A stretch of 64,000 nt of DNA, from contig NZ_PGFZ01000003.1 in assembly GCF_002923755.1 (NCBI RefSeq), positions 107,878 through 171,877 on the forward strand, written 5' to 3'. Made by a program: the position numbers and the translations under genes. The DNA comes from Methylovulum psychrotolerans (GTDB taxonomy: Bacteria; Pseudomonadota; Gammaproteobacteria; Methylococcales; Methylomonadaceae). Below are positions 36,719 through 45,749 of the stretch, piece by piece (the stretch's first letter is position 1; each line of letters begins with the position of its first letter). The notes beneath the pieces were generated by a model that had not been told where the DNA came from, searched no databases, and was given only the letters and a program-made list of their open reading frames with translations.

Positions 36719-38944
36719 CTATTTCCAAATCCCGACAATATTGGTAAAGTCATCCGTCCAAGGCCGCATATCAAAATACAGCGGCATTTTTTGCCAGCCG
36801 CCCAGACCCGTTTGTAACGGCTCTAAGGTTTGCGCTTGCTTGGCCATCGCCACCCAATCGGTCGCCACCACCAGCGGCATATTATCGGGGGCGGTAAATT
36901 CTTCCAGCAATGCGGCAAGGTGTAAGTGTTCGGCCTGGATGGACAGGACTTTTTTCAGCGCCAAATGGCGGTTGGTGATATGGAAGGCCAGAATGCCGTT
37001 GGGTTTGAGCTTTTGGAAATACAGCTTGATAGCTTCTTCGGTGAGCAAATGGGTTGGCACAGCATCGGAACTGAACGCATCCATAACCAGCAAATCAAAG
37101 CTATGGTCGGGTTCTTGCACCAACGATAACCGGGCATCGCCGATACGCATTTGCGCCGTCTTATTGCATTGGCTCAGATAAGTGAAATACAGCGGATTAC
37201 TGGCGATCTCCACCACCAGCGGGTCGATTTCATACAACGTCCAACTTTGTTGCGGTTTGGCATAACAGGCCAGCGCGCCCGCGCCTAAGCCGACAATACC
37301 GATATGCCAGTTTTGGTCAACCGCATCATAAGCCTTAAACAATTGCCCCATGGGGCCAGGGCGGCTGTAATAGGTCAATGGGATGGTGCTGAGCGCGGCG
37401 GGCAGGCGTTGCGCCCCGTGCTTGGTCGTGCCATGGAACAGTTCGTGGTAGGTTTCCGCTTGGCCTTGCTCATCGGTGAGGGTGCTTTCGCGTACCGCCA
37501 GAACGCCGAAGAACGTCCGCTCTTGGTATAAGGTATGCGAGGACAGGCTATGCACCCCTAGGGAAAGGAAGATAATCACCCCCGCCGATAAGGCAAAACC
37601 TAGCGGTTGTTTGCGCAGGAAAAACACCGCACAGGTCAGCAGCATCAGGCTGATGGCGATGGCATCAAAATAATCCAGCAAATTGCCGACCCCCGCGTAC
37701 AGCCCCAAGCCAACGCTCAACAGCAAGATGGGCGGGAGCAGTTGCCAGAGCAGGCGGCGGTTTAATGCTAAGGGCAGGCCTGGGCGTAACAGCAGGGCGG
37801 CGACGATCATAATGGGGTATTCGTAAATACCGTTAAAAATAAACGGCGCGACAAAGGTGTTGAACATACCGCCTAACATGCCCGCAAACGACATGATCAG
37901 ATAGAAGCGGGTCAGATATTGGGTCGGTGGGCGGCGTTTTGCCAATTCGCCATGACAAACCATAATCGCCAAGAAAAAGGCGATGACATGGAGGATTAAA
38001 TACGCCCAATACGGCAAATCCGCCGGATTAATAAAGGCGTAGGCGATAAAGGGGATTAAAAAAATCGGCTGGATGCGCACCATCCATGGATGGATAGCAT
38101 CATTCCATTTCGAGAACACAATAATAAAGGATAACAAATACACGGTCAGCGGGATAATCCACAACAGCGGTACCGAGGCAATGTCGGTGCTGATGAAGTT
38201 GGTCAGTCCCAGTAACAAGCTGGATGGCACTAAGGCCAAAGCCAGCCAATGCAGTTGCGTCAGCCAAGGCAGGGTATCGGCACTTGCTGCTGTTACGGTG
38301 GCGGCGGCTTGGCGGTTGCGCCACAGCATCGCGGCACAGGCGGCGATCAGCACCCCTAACAGCGCGTAGCCCATGCTCCAGTCGGTTTGTTGGGCGGCCA
38401 GGCCGATATTCGGCTCCAACAGGAACGGATAACTTAGTAACGCCAGCAAACTGCCGGTGTTACTGGCGGCGTATAAAAAATACGGGTCATGACTGCTGTG
38501 ATGGCCGATTTGGGCAAACCATTTTTGGATCAGCGGCGCGGTGGTGGAGAGGACAAAAAACGGCAGGCCGATGGCCAAGCCTAAGGTCGACAGCAGCCAC
38601 CAGGTGGGGTTACCTTCTGTCGGTGGCGTAACCTGTTCGGGTAAACCGACCGGCAAGGCCAATACGCTCAATAAAATGATGCTGGCATGGACAAGGATTT
38701 GCTGGCTGGCGCTTAAACGGGTCGATAGTGTATGGGCGTACAGATACCCCAAAAATAAGATGCTTTGGTAGAACACCATGCAAGTGTTCCAGACCGCCGG
38801 AGAGCCGCCCAACAAAGGCAATAAAATTTTGCCGAATAAGGGTTGTAAGACAAACATCAGCGACGCGCTGGTGAATAAGGTCGTGGCAAACAACAAAATA
38901 AGGGACAAACGGCGGTCGGTAGGTAGCTCTGGCACAGAATTCAT
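36719..38944 (-). CDS. fused membrane transporter-like / spermidine synthase-like protein
   Basis: 741 residues from MNSVPELPTDRR. Residues 1-480 are very hydrophobic with around a dozen helices (VLQPLFGKILLPLLGGSPAV at the start is typical of this family). From about 490 the soluble domain has a Rossmann methyltransferase-like core: GIVGLGAGALACYAKP, LYEIDPLVVEIA, RIGDARLSL and LLVMDAFSSDAVPTHLLTEE. Such proteins are annotated as fused MFS/spermidine synthase. The usual aminopropyltransferase residues are only partly kept, so true spermidine synthesis is doubtful. Confidence 0.85.
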   Translation of the reverse strand: MNSVPELPTDRRLSLILLFATTLFTSASLMFVLQPLFGKILLPLLGGSPAVWNTCMVFYQSILFLGYLYAHTLSTRLSASQQILVHASIILLSVLALPVGLPEQVTPPTEGNPTWWLLSTLGLAIGLPFFVLSTTAPLIQKWFAQIGHHSSHDPYFLYAASNTGSLLALLSYPFLLEPNIGLAAQQTDWSMGYALLGVLIAACAAMLWRNRQAAATVTAASADTLPWLTQLHWLALALVPSSLLLGLTNFISTDIASVPLLWIIPLTVYLLSFIIVFSKWNDAIHPWMVRIQPIFLIPFIAYAFINPADLPYWAYLILHVIAFFLAIMVCHGELAKRRPPTQYLTRFYLIMSFAGMLGGMFNTFVAPFIFNGIYEYPIMIVAALLLRPGLPLALNRRLLWQLLPPILLLSVGLGLYAGVGNLLDYFDAIAISLMLLTCAVFFLRKQPLGFALSAGVIIFLSLGVHSLSSHTLYQERTFFGVLAVRESTLTDEQGQAETYHELFHGTTKHGAQRLPAALSTIPLTYYSRPGPMGQLFKAYDAVDQNWHIGIVGLGAGALACYAKPQQSWTLYEIDPLVVEIASNPLYFTYLSQCNKTAQMRIGDARLSLVQEPDHSFDLLVMDAFSSDAVPTHLLTEEAIKLYFQKLKPNGILAFHITNRHLALKKVLSIQAEHLHLAALLEEFTAPDNMPLVVATDWVAMAKQAQTLEPLQTGLGGWQKMPLYFDMRPWTDDFTNIVGIWK

Positions 38945-39002
38945 GGACGTTAACTCGCAATAGGAATACGTCAATGATAAAGCATTGTGCTTGGTAAAGT
39001 AA

Positions 39003-39102
39003 CTGATGTTACATGGTCATTTTTGCGATATTGAAAAATCTAGCAATGAACCGCTATCACGAGCTTTTTTTTAAACCACAGAATGTGCCTGCGTAACATC
39101 AG
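39003..39102. mobile_element. MITE-like element, copy 1
   Basis: 100 bp with inverted ends CTGATGTTAC (39003-39012) and GTAACATCAG (39093-39102), non-coding. The internal part has TTTTTGCGATATTGAAAAA, a short stem and a T8 run. A second, truncated copy with the same end and interior (TTTTTCGATATTGAAAAA) begins at 40971. The remaining gap 39103-39357 has no supported gene. Confidence 0.7.
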
Positions 39103-39357
39103 CAGATAAGATAGGGGACAAACATTGTCAATGCTCCTTATTTATCGTGCTATCTGATTATGGAAGAAACCATAAAATACTGGGTGTATTACGTCCAACC
39201 TTAACGTGCAGCCATTGCCGCCAAATTTTTTACGTTGTGTGAGCTTAGCCCGCCGATAGGTACACAGCTTGCATTGTCCGCATGAACTGGCCGCCCATTT
39301 GCTACAATAACCGCCAGTTTCCTCTTTGCTTGAAGACAATCCTTAAGACAATCATAT

Positions 39358-40866
39358 ATGGATGCGCTGGTCATTTTAATTCCTTTATTGCCCTTGCTGG
39401 CGGCGGTTATTATCGGTGTCGGGCTGTTGTTCGGCGGCTTCCGCCGCCCCAGCCAAACCTTCAGCACCGAACTGGCGTTGTGGGCACTGGCTTTGGCTTG
39501 CCTGATGGCGATGGCCTTAGCCACGGCGGACTTACTGGGCAAGAACCACGGCTATTTCAGCATGGGCGCTTGGTTAAGCAGTGATACCCTAACGGTGCGG
39601 GTTAACTTTACCAGCCATGGCCTGAACGTGTGGCTGGCGGTGGTGTTCGCCTTATTATTGGCGGCGGGCAGCCGTTTTGCCGCCACCAACCTGCCAATCG
39701 GTCGCCCCCGGTTTTTTGCCTTGTTCAGCCTGTTCGCCGCCGCCGTGTTATTCGTGTTACTGTCCGCCAATCTGGTCGGTAGCTTAGCTGGCTGGATACT
39801 GGCAGAACTGTGCGGTGCAGGGCTGATCGCGCACGGTTACCAACAGCCACGCGCAGGCACTAACGCGCTCCGGGCTTTACTTAGCCAACGCTTGGGCGAT
39901 GTCGGTTTTATGCTAGGCATTAGCCTGTGTTATGCGTGGACGGATAGCGTCAACTGGGCGCAGTTGCAAGTGTCGGCCACAGAATTGTCGATTGCCCAGG
40001 CAACCGGGGTTAGTTTGTGTTTCGCGCTGGCGGCTTTCGCCAAAGCCGCATTGGTACCTTTTTCGCCGTGGCTGGTCAGAACCTTGGATGAACCTGTTCC
40101 GGTCAGTCTGATCCTCGTCCACTTGGGCGTGTTTATGGTGATCGTGTTAGAGGTGCTGTTTATGCAGTCGCCATTTGCGCGTGCCGTTTTGGGGCTGATG
40201 GGGCTGGTCACGGTAGGTTATGCGGTTATCGTAGGCAAAACCCAAACCACCTTGCACAGTGCCTTGTTGTTTCGCTGTCTGGCACAAGTCGGACTGATGT
40301 TTATCGAATGCGGCTTGGGGTTATGGACGCTGGCAAGCTGGCATCTGGCCGCTAACCTGACGCTAAGTTGTGTGCAGCGGCTGGTATTGGCGGACGCGCC
40401 GCTCACTGCTGCGCATCCGCCGCGTTTGGTGCCGGCTAGATTGTATTTATTGTCGTTGCAGCAATTTTGGCTGGAGCCGATTGCCGATTGGGCCTTGGTC
40501 AAGCCCGTGTGTGGGCTGGCACAGGATTTAAGTTATGTCGATGACCGCATCATCGACCGCGTAGTGGGTTTACCCTCGGCGGGGGCATTGCCGCTGTTGG
40601 CGCATTATGAAGATTGGGAAGCCGGCATCGCCCCACCCGCCGCCATCCCGTTCACCAATAGCAGCGGCGTGGCGGGTAAGCTGACCGAATGGCTGTCGGC
40701 CTTGCTGCATTGGTTTGAAAGCCGCTTAGTGCAACGCAGTAGCCATCCGCACAGTAACCGCACTGCCCGGCAATTTGGCCATGCGGTCAACCAGTTTGAG
40801 CGGCTGATCTTACGGCCCAGATACTTGGTGCTGTTTGTGTGTATTACTTTTTTGGTGGCGTTTTAG
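39358..40866 (+). CDS. NuoL/DabB-like proton-conducting membrane subunit, orphan
   Basis: 502 residues with about 14 membrane helices. The pattern LSQRLGDVGFMLGISLCYAW and AAFAKAALVPFSPWLVRTLD with conserved Lys/His-region spacing matches the antiporter-like subunits NuoL/MrpA/DabB. It is shorter than NuoL (about 600-650) and close to DabB (about 500). No nuo, mrp or dabA gene lies next to it; it is flanked by MITE copies. It could be the membrane half of a dispersed inorganic-carbon or ion-transport system, or a relic. Confidence 0.78.
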   Translation: MDALVILIPLLPLLAAVIIGVGLLFGGFRRPSQTFSTELALWALALACLMAMALATADLLGKNHGYFSMGAWLSSDTLTVRVNFTSHGLNVWLAVVFALLLAAGSRFAATNLPIGRPRFFALFSLFAAAVLFVLLSANLVGSLAGWILAELCGAGLIAHGYQQPRAGTNALRALLSQRLGDVGFMLGISLCYAWTDSVNWAQLQVSATELSIAQATGVSLCFALAAFAKAALVPFSPWLVRTLDEPVPVSLILVHLGVFMVIVLEVLFMQSPFARAVLGLMGLVTVGYAVIVGKTQTTLHSALLFRCLAQVGLMFIECGLGLWTLASWHLAANLTLSCVQRLVLADAPLTAAHPPRLVPARLYLLSLQQFWLEPIADWALVKPVCGLAQDLSYVDDRIIDRVVGLPSAGALPLLAHYEDWEAGIAPPAAIPFTNSSGVAGKLTEWLSALLHWFESRLVQRSSHPHSNRTARQFGHAVNQFERLILRPRYLVLFVCITFLVAF

Positions 40867-40970
40867 ACGTTTTCACACAGGGTGCTTATCCTTATCGGTC
40901 AGGCCTTTGCAGATGCCGTCGGGACCGTGCCCAAGCCATTTGCCATTCCCCGCCATTGCGCAGATAATAA

Positions 40971-41045
40971 CTGATGTTACGCAGTCACTTTTTCGATATT
41001 GAAAAACGTAGTGATGAGTCGCTGTCGCGACGGCTTTTTTAATCG
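40971..41045. mobile_element. MITE-like element, truncated copy 2
   Basis: Begins CTGATGTTACGCAGTCA and matches the left three quarters of copy 1, including GATATTGAAAAA. The right end is missing: the sequence passes directly into the Rpn pseudogene at about 41048. Confidence 0.65.
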
Positions 41046-41047
41046 GG

Positions 41048-41549
41048 ACTGTGCAGTTGAACCGCCAACTGGCGCGATTATCTGGGCAACCACAACCCAG
41101 TTGCCAGCGCTTTGATGGCGAAAATGGCGATAGACCCGAAAGACCGGCCACGGGTAAAGGCAGAATGTCTGCGTCTGCTAGTGACGCTCAAACTTGACCC
41201 GGCACGCCGTCGCTTTATATCGGGCTTTATTGACACTTATTTGCGTTTGCGGCAGGAAGAGCTGCAAGTTTTTGACCATTTGATCACCACCGAATTTTTA
41301 CCCACCGAACAGGAGCAAGCGATGGAACTGACGACCAGATGGAAAGAAGAAGGTATCCAACAAGGCCTCAAACAAGGCTTTCATCAGGGCGAATACCACG
41401 CGCTCAAACGCCTGTTGACCCGCCGCTTCCAAACCCTACCCGCCGATGTGCTGGCCCGCATCGAAACCGCCCCCGTAGAACAACTGGAGCAATGGCTGGA
41501 CAACACCTTGGATGCCGTCACCTTAGAAGACGTGTTCCGCTCCCACTGA
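41048..41549 (+). pseudogene. Rpn/DUF4351 gene fragment
   Basis: Begins in the middle of the family (TVQLNR, then a frame change, then WRDYLG and HNPVASALMAKMAI) and continues in frame to the normal C-terminus (LDAVTLEDVFRSH). Compared with the intact copy at 35644-36609 it has lost the nuclease core, and the Gln/Gly repeat run is short (QGLKQGFHQGE). The 5' boundary coincides with the MITE fragment, which suggests the MITE marks the break. Confidence 0.85.
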
Positions 41550-41599
41550 GCCGCGCCGCCTAGATAGCACGGCATTCACCCGCGCCGCCGACCCATTTG

Positions 41600-41899
41600 T
41601 CAGGTGGCTGAGCGGCGCTGTTCGCGCTGCATAAAACCATACAAGCCCTCCACTTTGTCCCGCGCCCAGGGCGTTTTCCGCAAAAACTTGAGGCTGGAGG
41701 CGATGCTGGGGTCTTTGCTGAAACAGTGTAACGGTATCTGTTCAGCCAAGCCAGCCCAGCCGTAATGCGCCACCAGTTCTGTGACTATAGTCTCTAAGGT
41801 AATCCCATGTAAGGGGTTATGGCGTTGCTTAAGCGGCGCAGCGGGGGCTGGTTCGGCTGGGACGGCAGACGGGTCGGTTTGATCGGTGCTGTGTTTCAT
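41600..41899 (-). CDS. VF530 family DNA-binding protein
   Basis: 99 residues. The last 70 match the VF530/DUF2132 family: [39 protein letters not shown] and [20 protein letters not shown]. The Ala/Pro-rich N-terminal 27 residues are a variable extension. Family members bind double-stranded DNA in vitro; role unknown. 130 bp after the protease-FHA gene on the same strand, with a REP palindrome between, so it is probably a separate unit. Confidence 0.88.
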   Translation of the reverse strand: MKHSTDQTDPSAVPAEPAPAAPLKQRHNPLHGITLETIVTELVAHYGWAGLAEQIPLHCFSKDPSIASSLKFLRKTPWARDKVEGLYGFMQREQRRSAT

Positions 41900-41970
41900 C
41901 GGTTTTTTTTAATAGGGTGACGGAAGTTAAAGGCGGCTTTGCCTTGGGGGCATGGCCAGCTTGACCGCAA

Positions 41971-41993
41971 GGGCGGGCAGGCTGCCCGCGCCC
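41971..41993. repeat. REP-like palindrome
   Basis: GGGCGGGCAG followed by GCTGCCCGCGCCC, then CTAAGAG; same core (CGCGGGCA, TTAGG on the complement) as at 21104. Sits just past the protease-FHA stop and may terminate or insulate. Confidence 0.65.
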
Positions 41994-42029
41994 CTAAGAG
42001 GCTGTTGGCCATTGTAGCCCATTTTGCCT

Positions 42030-43313
42030 TTAAGAGGGGTCGGTAAAGCCGACTTCAAACATTTCCCCGGATTGTCCCAAATAAAAGCGTTCTCCGGCTT
42101 GCAGCGGCAGGGCTTGCCTTGGGGTAAGGCGTTCGCCGTTGGCTGTGAACGTGCCGTTGGTGGAGCCGTAATCCTCTAAGAGAAAGCACTTGCGCTGATA
42201 GTCGTAACGGATGCTGCAATGGCGTTTGCTGGTTTGTGATTTATCTCTGGGGATAACTAATTGACAGCTTTGCGGGTCGCGTCCTATCAGGATGGTTTCC
42301 CGCTGTAATTCTAACACCGCACCCGCATAATGGCCGCTTATACCGCGTAAAATGGGGCGCGGCGCAGTAAGAGGATAAGTGATGGTTTTGCGCGGCGGCT
42401 TGGCCGGGCGGCGCGAATACAGCACCAGACCTACCGCCAATAAGCTTAAGCTTAAGGTGCCGGCAACGGCACTGAGCAGCCACGGTTCCCGTTGCCATTC
42501 CTGTTGCAGGTGGCTAGGCCGGACACTGGATTTGCTATAGGGGATATGCAGCTTGTCCAGGGCGGGAAACAGTTCGTCCGCCTGTATGGCCCAGCCGATG
42601 CCTTCGCCTATCGGCACCCGGTCAACGCCATAAGTTGGGCCGTCGCTGCCTTCGCTGACGGTCGCCACCAGAGCCAAAGCTTTCATGGCATTGACCCCGA
42701 TGACTTGGCCGTATTCATTGAATAGCGGGCCGCCGGAATTGCCGGGGTTGATGGAGGCATCGACTTGGTAGAGGGCAACCCCTTCTTTGGCGACAATGCG
42801 GCTGACGATACCTGTCGTTAAGGTGACGGAGGCGGCTTCTTCGCGGTCAACATCATCGGCCGCCCCAGGAAAACCCGATGCGGTCACGGCATCACGCATT
42901 TCCACGGTCTCATGGGTGGCAAATTCCACCGCCGGGCGGTTGGTGCTTTTCTCCAGCCGTAATACCGCCAGATCCCGCTTGTCCGAATGCCAAATCACCT
43001 CGGCTTTGACGGCATTGCCTATGGCCAGGAAGATCCAAGCCTGACCGCCATCCTCGATACATTTTGTGACATGCCAGTTGGTGACGACATAGCTGCCGTC
43101 ACCGACCACAAAACCGGAACCGGAATTTTTTTTCTCGCCGTTGATACAGAGCGGGCGGACGGTGCTTTGGAGCATTTTGTCTTCCAAGACTCCTGCTGAG
43201 GCTTGATAAGCGGTGGCGTACAGCGCCAAGCCTAGCGCGTAGGTGCCGATGCGGGGCGGCAGGACTTTTAGTAGGTTGGCCATTCGGGCGTATAGTTGGT
43301 TAGGTATCATCAT
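42030..43313 (-). CDS. membrane-anchored trypsin-like protease with C-terminal FHA domain
   Basis: 427 residues. N-terminal export helix (GTYALGLALYATAYQASAG); residues about 45-260 are a chymotrypsin-fold protease with catalytic His in SYVVTNWHVTKC, Asp in SDKRDLAVLRLEKS and Ser in SINPGNSGGPLFNEYG. No PDZ domain. One transmembrane helix (LLSAVAGTLSLSLLAVGLVL, about 280-300) and then a forkhead-associated domain (LIGRDPQSCQLVI, KRHCSIRYDYQRK, DYGSTNGTF), which binds phosphothreonine. Predicted topology: protease in the periplasm, FHA in the cytoplasm, so it could read the phosphorylation state set by the kinase/phosphatases of the same cassette. Confidence 0.9.
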   Translation of the reverse strand: MMIPNQLYARMANLLKVLPPRIGTYALGLALYATAYQASAGVLEDKMLQSTVRPLCINGEKKNSGSGFVVGDGSYVVTNWHVTKCIEDGGQAWIFLAIGNAVKAEVIWHSDKRDLAVLRLEKSTNRPAVEFATHETVEMRDAVTASGFPGAADDVDREEAASVTLTTGIVSRIVAKEGVALYQVDASINPGNSGGPLFNEYGQVIGVNAMKALALVATVSEGSDGPTYGVDRVPIGEGIGWAIQADELFPALDKLHIPYSKSSVRPSHLQQEWQREPWLLSAVAGTLSLSLLAVGLVLYSRRPAKPPRKTITYPLTAPRPILRGISGHYAGAVLELQRETILIGRDPQSCQLVIPRDKSQTSKRHCSIRYDYQRKCFLLEDYGSTNGTFTANGERLTPRQALPLQAGERFYLGQSGEMFEVGFTDPS

Positions 43314-43327
43314 TGTTAATCCAAGCT

Positions 43328-43381
43328 AAGTAGGCGTTCATCTATTTTTTAACATTTGTGAATTTAATCCCAGCCCAGCCC
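43328..43381 (-). repeat. 54-bp repeated upstream element, copy A
   Basis: About 46 of 54 bases match copy B at 49672-49725, including the block TTTTAACATT and the C-rich end CCCAGCCC. Copy A ends 15 bp before the protease start (minus strand); copy B lies 57 bp before the kinase start. Shared position and orientation suggest a common promoter or operator for the cassette. Confidence 0.75.
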
Positions 43382-43417
43382 GCGTTCCCTGAGCGAAGTC
43401 GAAGGGAACGCGGGCTG
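43376..43417. terminator. strong palindrome upstream of the protease gene
   Basis: Perfect 14-bp arms CAGCCCGCGTTCCC (43376-43389) and GGGAACGCGGGCTG (43404-43417), 14-base loop with GAGCGAAGTCGAA, a loop sequence common in bacterial REP elements. Lies between the PP2C gene and the protease gene; may terminate the former or be a REP. Confidence 0.6.
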
Positions 43418-43468
43418 CGCTTAAGGAACGGCAGGGATAAAAAGGTTAAAAGATCTATGCACACCTGC

Positions 43469-44200
43469 TTAATCCACAAAAACGGCAATAGCCGTGTAGT
43501 TGTCATGGCCTTGTAGGCCGAGGTGCTGGAGCCGCCAGGCCATATTGTCCAGCCATTGTTGGGGGGTGGCGGATTTTGCCAGTTCTATTGCCATCGCAGT
43601 TTCGGTGACGTGTTCCCAGAACCCATCCGTACACAATAAAAACCCGTCGCCGGATTGCAGCACCCACGGCGTGGCTTTGATGGTCGGCCTAATGCCTTTA
43701 GTGCCGCCGACATCGCGTAATAGGCGGTTGCGGTCTTCATGGTGGCGGATGGCCGTTGGGGGAATTTCTCCGGCATTCGCCATGGCTTGGGGGACGCTAT
43801 GGTCTTGGGTCGCCTCCGCCAGTTTGCCGTGGCGGAAACCGTATAAGCGGCTATCGCCGATATGCGCCCACAGTGCCGCCGTGCCGTCGCTGAGCAAAGC
43901 CACGAGAGTGGTGCGCATGTTCGCCAAGTCCGGGTGGTCGCGTTGTCCGGCTAAAACGCCCGCGTGGGCGGCTTGTAAATGCCGTTCTAAAGACTCGGCG
44001 CTTAGCGGCCTGGGTTGTTGGGCAAAACTATACAGAAAGCCTTCGACGGCAGCTTGTGAGGCCACCTCGCCGCCGACATGGCCGCCTAAGCCATCGGCGA
44101 CCAGCCAGCATTGTGCACCGCCAAGGGTGCGGTGGCCGAAACAGTCTTCATTGTAGGGGCGGCCTCCTGCGCTGGTGAGCGTCGCGGTGCTTAATCGCAT
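43469..44200 (-). CDS. PP2C-type Ser/Thr phosphatase, soluble
   Basis: 243 residues, a stand-alone PPM/PP2C domain. Metal-binding and catalytic motifs: RPYNEDCFGHRTLGGAQCWL (motif 1), VADGLGGHVGGEVAS, ALWAHIGDSRLYGFRHGKLA, FLLCTDGFWEHVT and GHDNYTAIAV with the last Asp-Asn. Removes phosphate from Ser/Thr, here most simply from targets of the adjacent kinase. 94 bp after the larger PP2C gene. Confidence 0.93.
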   Translation of the reverse strand: MRLSTATLTSAGGRPYNEDCFGHRTLGGAQCWLVADGLGGHVGGEVASQAAVEGFLYSFAQQPRPLSAESLERHLQAAHAGVLAGQRDHPDLANMRTTLVALLSDGTAALWAHIGDSRLYGFRHGKLAEATQDHSVPQAMANAGEIPPTAIRHHEDRNRLLRDVGGTKGIRPTIKATPWVLQSGDGFLLCTDGFWEHVTETAMAIELAKSATPQQWLDNMAWRLQHLGLQGHDNYTAIAVFVD

Positions 44201-44294
44201 GGCAGGACTCCCGCCGTGCCCGCCCTAGGCAAATAGCGGTTTGCCGCCTCGCCATGCCAATAAGGGCGGGGTGTGATGTTAAAATAGAACGCCA

Positions 44295-45749
44295 TTATTT
44301 AGGGGCCACTTGGCTTTTGTTAGGTTTTGGTGGGGTTTTTTTACCCGCTTTAGGCGGGGTTGGTGAGGGCGGCTTGGATTTAGGCTTAGGCGGCGGTGCA
44401 GGTTTGGCGGCGGGAGCGGGGTTTTTCCGCGTTGGGGAGGCCGCACCGCGTAGGGCGGCTAAGCGCCGTTGCGCCTCATTGGCTTTATTGTTGGGATCTA
44501 AAGTCAGTTGCACTTGCCCGGCTTCCTCTAGCCGTTTTTGCGCTTGCGTCACGTCGCCCGCCTGTTTGGCTTGCTCGGCCCGCGCCAGCAATTGCTCGGC
44601 CATTTGGCTTAACGCGGTTTTCGCGGGTTCATACTGGGGGCGGAGCGCCAAAATTTGCCGGTATTTTTCCAAGGCGTTGCCGTTTTGTCCCGTCGTCAAA
44701 CGGTCGGCTTGGCTGTCCGCTGCCGCTTGCGCCATCAGTTCCGCGATACGCGCATCCTCGTTAGTGGGGCTAGGCGTATCGGCGGCTGGGGCTGGCGGTT
44801 CGGGCACTTGTGCCAGTGCGGCAGGTGCGGGGGTAATGAGGGCGGGCGGGGTGGCGGGGGTGGCGGGCAGTAAAAACGGCTTGGCGATCCAGCCTGCCGC
44901 GACGATGGCACTACCCAGTAAAGGCAGTAGCCACCCGGCACGCGCAGGCCGTTTAGCGTGCTTTTTTGCTGGGGGCGGTGGTGGCGTAGCGGCTGGGCAA
45001 CCCATAATCACGACGGTGACATTGTCTTGTTGGGGATGGTTTTGCTCTAAAAGTCGCTGGATTAGCGAGTCGGCGGCTTCCTGTGGCGAGCCGAACAGCT
45101 CATCGGTTATTTCTTGGTGGCTGAGGTAGCCATAGAGGCCGTCGCTACAGAGCAGTAACCAATCGTCCGCTTCTAAGGGAAAAGCCCGGATATTACGGTC
45201 AATCAGGACAATGTCCGGCAAGCCGACATAGCTGGTCAAGGCGTTGCGCTCAGGGTCATTAGCCGCCGAGGCGGGCGACAAGCGGCCTTCGGCCACTTGC
45301 TCCTGTAACAGCTCACCATAATTGTGGTCATGGGTCAGTTGGGTCAATTCACCCTGACGGTATAAATATAAACGGCTGTCGCCTACCGATAGCCAAAATA
45401 AAGATTGTCCGGCGATGACCGCCGCCGTTAAGGTCGTGCCGACATTGCTAAACGCGTCAACACTGAGCGACAGTTCGCACACGGCGGTATTCGCCTGCTG
45501 TAAGGCGTAGAGCAACGCATCGGGGATGTTTTGTTTCGGGCGTTTGCCAAGATAGGCGGTGCCGAAAGTTCTGGCCGCCAAGCGGCTGGCTTCGTCGCCT
45601 TTTTCCAGGCCGCCCATGCCGTCAGCGACTAAGGCTAACACGCCGCCATGGGCAATAAACGCGTGGTCGTGAATGTCGGAAAACCAAAATTCATCTTGTT
45701 GGCTGTGCCGTTGCCCTATCGCTTGGGCATTGCCGGGCAGTATGTGCAT
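44295..45749 (-). CDS. membrane PP2C phosphatase with periplasmic repeat and Pro/Lys tail
   Basis: 484 residues. Residues 1-245 form a PP2C domain (VADGMGGLEKGDEASRLAA; WLSVGDSRLYLYRQGELTQL; LLCSDGLYGYLSH; PQQDNVTVVIMG). A transmembrane helix follows (AGWLLPLLGSAIVAAGWIA, about 270-290), then a Pro/Ala-rich linker, a TPR-like helical part (LEKYRQILALRPQYEPAKTA to LDPNNKANEAQRRLAAL), and a Pro/Lys-rich tail. The layout puts the phosphatase in the cytoplasm and the repeats and basic tail outside, possibly on peptidoglycan. Start overlaps the VWA-FHA stop (TAATG). Confidence 0.9.
   Translation of the reverse strand: MHILPGNAQAIGQRHSQQDEFWFSDIHDHAFIAHGGVLALVADGMGGLEKGDEASRLAARTFGTAYLGKRPKQNIPDALLYALQQANTAVCELSLSVDAFSNVGTTLTAAVIAGQSLFWLSVGDSRLYLYRQGELTQLTHDHNYGELLQEQVAEGRLSPASAANDPERNALTSYVGLPDIVLIDRNIRAFPLEADDWLLLCSDGLYGYLSHQEITDELFGSPQEAADSLIQRLLEQNHPQQDNVTVVIMGCPAATPPPPPAKKHAKRPARAGWLLPLLGSAIVAAGWIAKPFLLPATPATPPALITPAPAALAQVPEPPAPAADTPSPTNEDARIAELMAQAAADSQADRLTTGQNGNALEKYRQILALRPQYEPAKTALSQMAEQLLARAEQAKQAGDVTQAQKRLEEAGQVQLTLDPNNKANEAQRRLAALRGAASPTRKNPAPAAKPAPPPKPKSKPPSPTPPKAGKKTPPKPNKSQVAPK

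Noticed and set aside
39358..40866. Complete DabAB inorganic carbon transporter
   Set aside because: Only the membrane subunit is present; no DabA-like gene follows.
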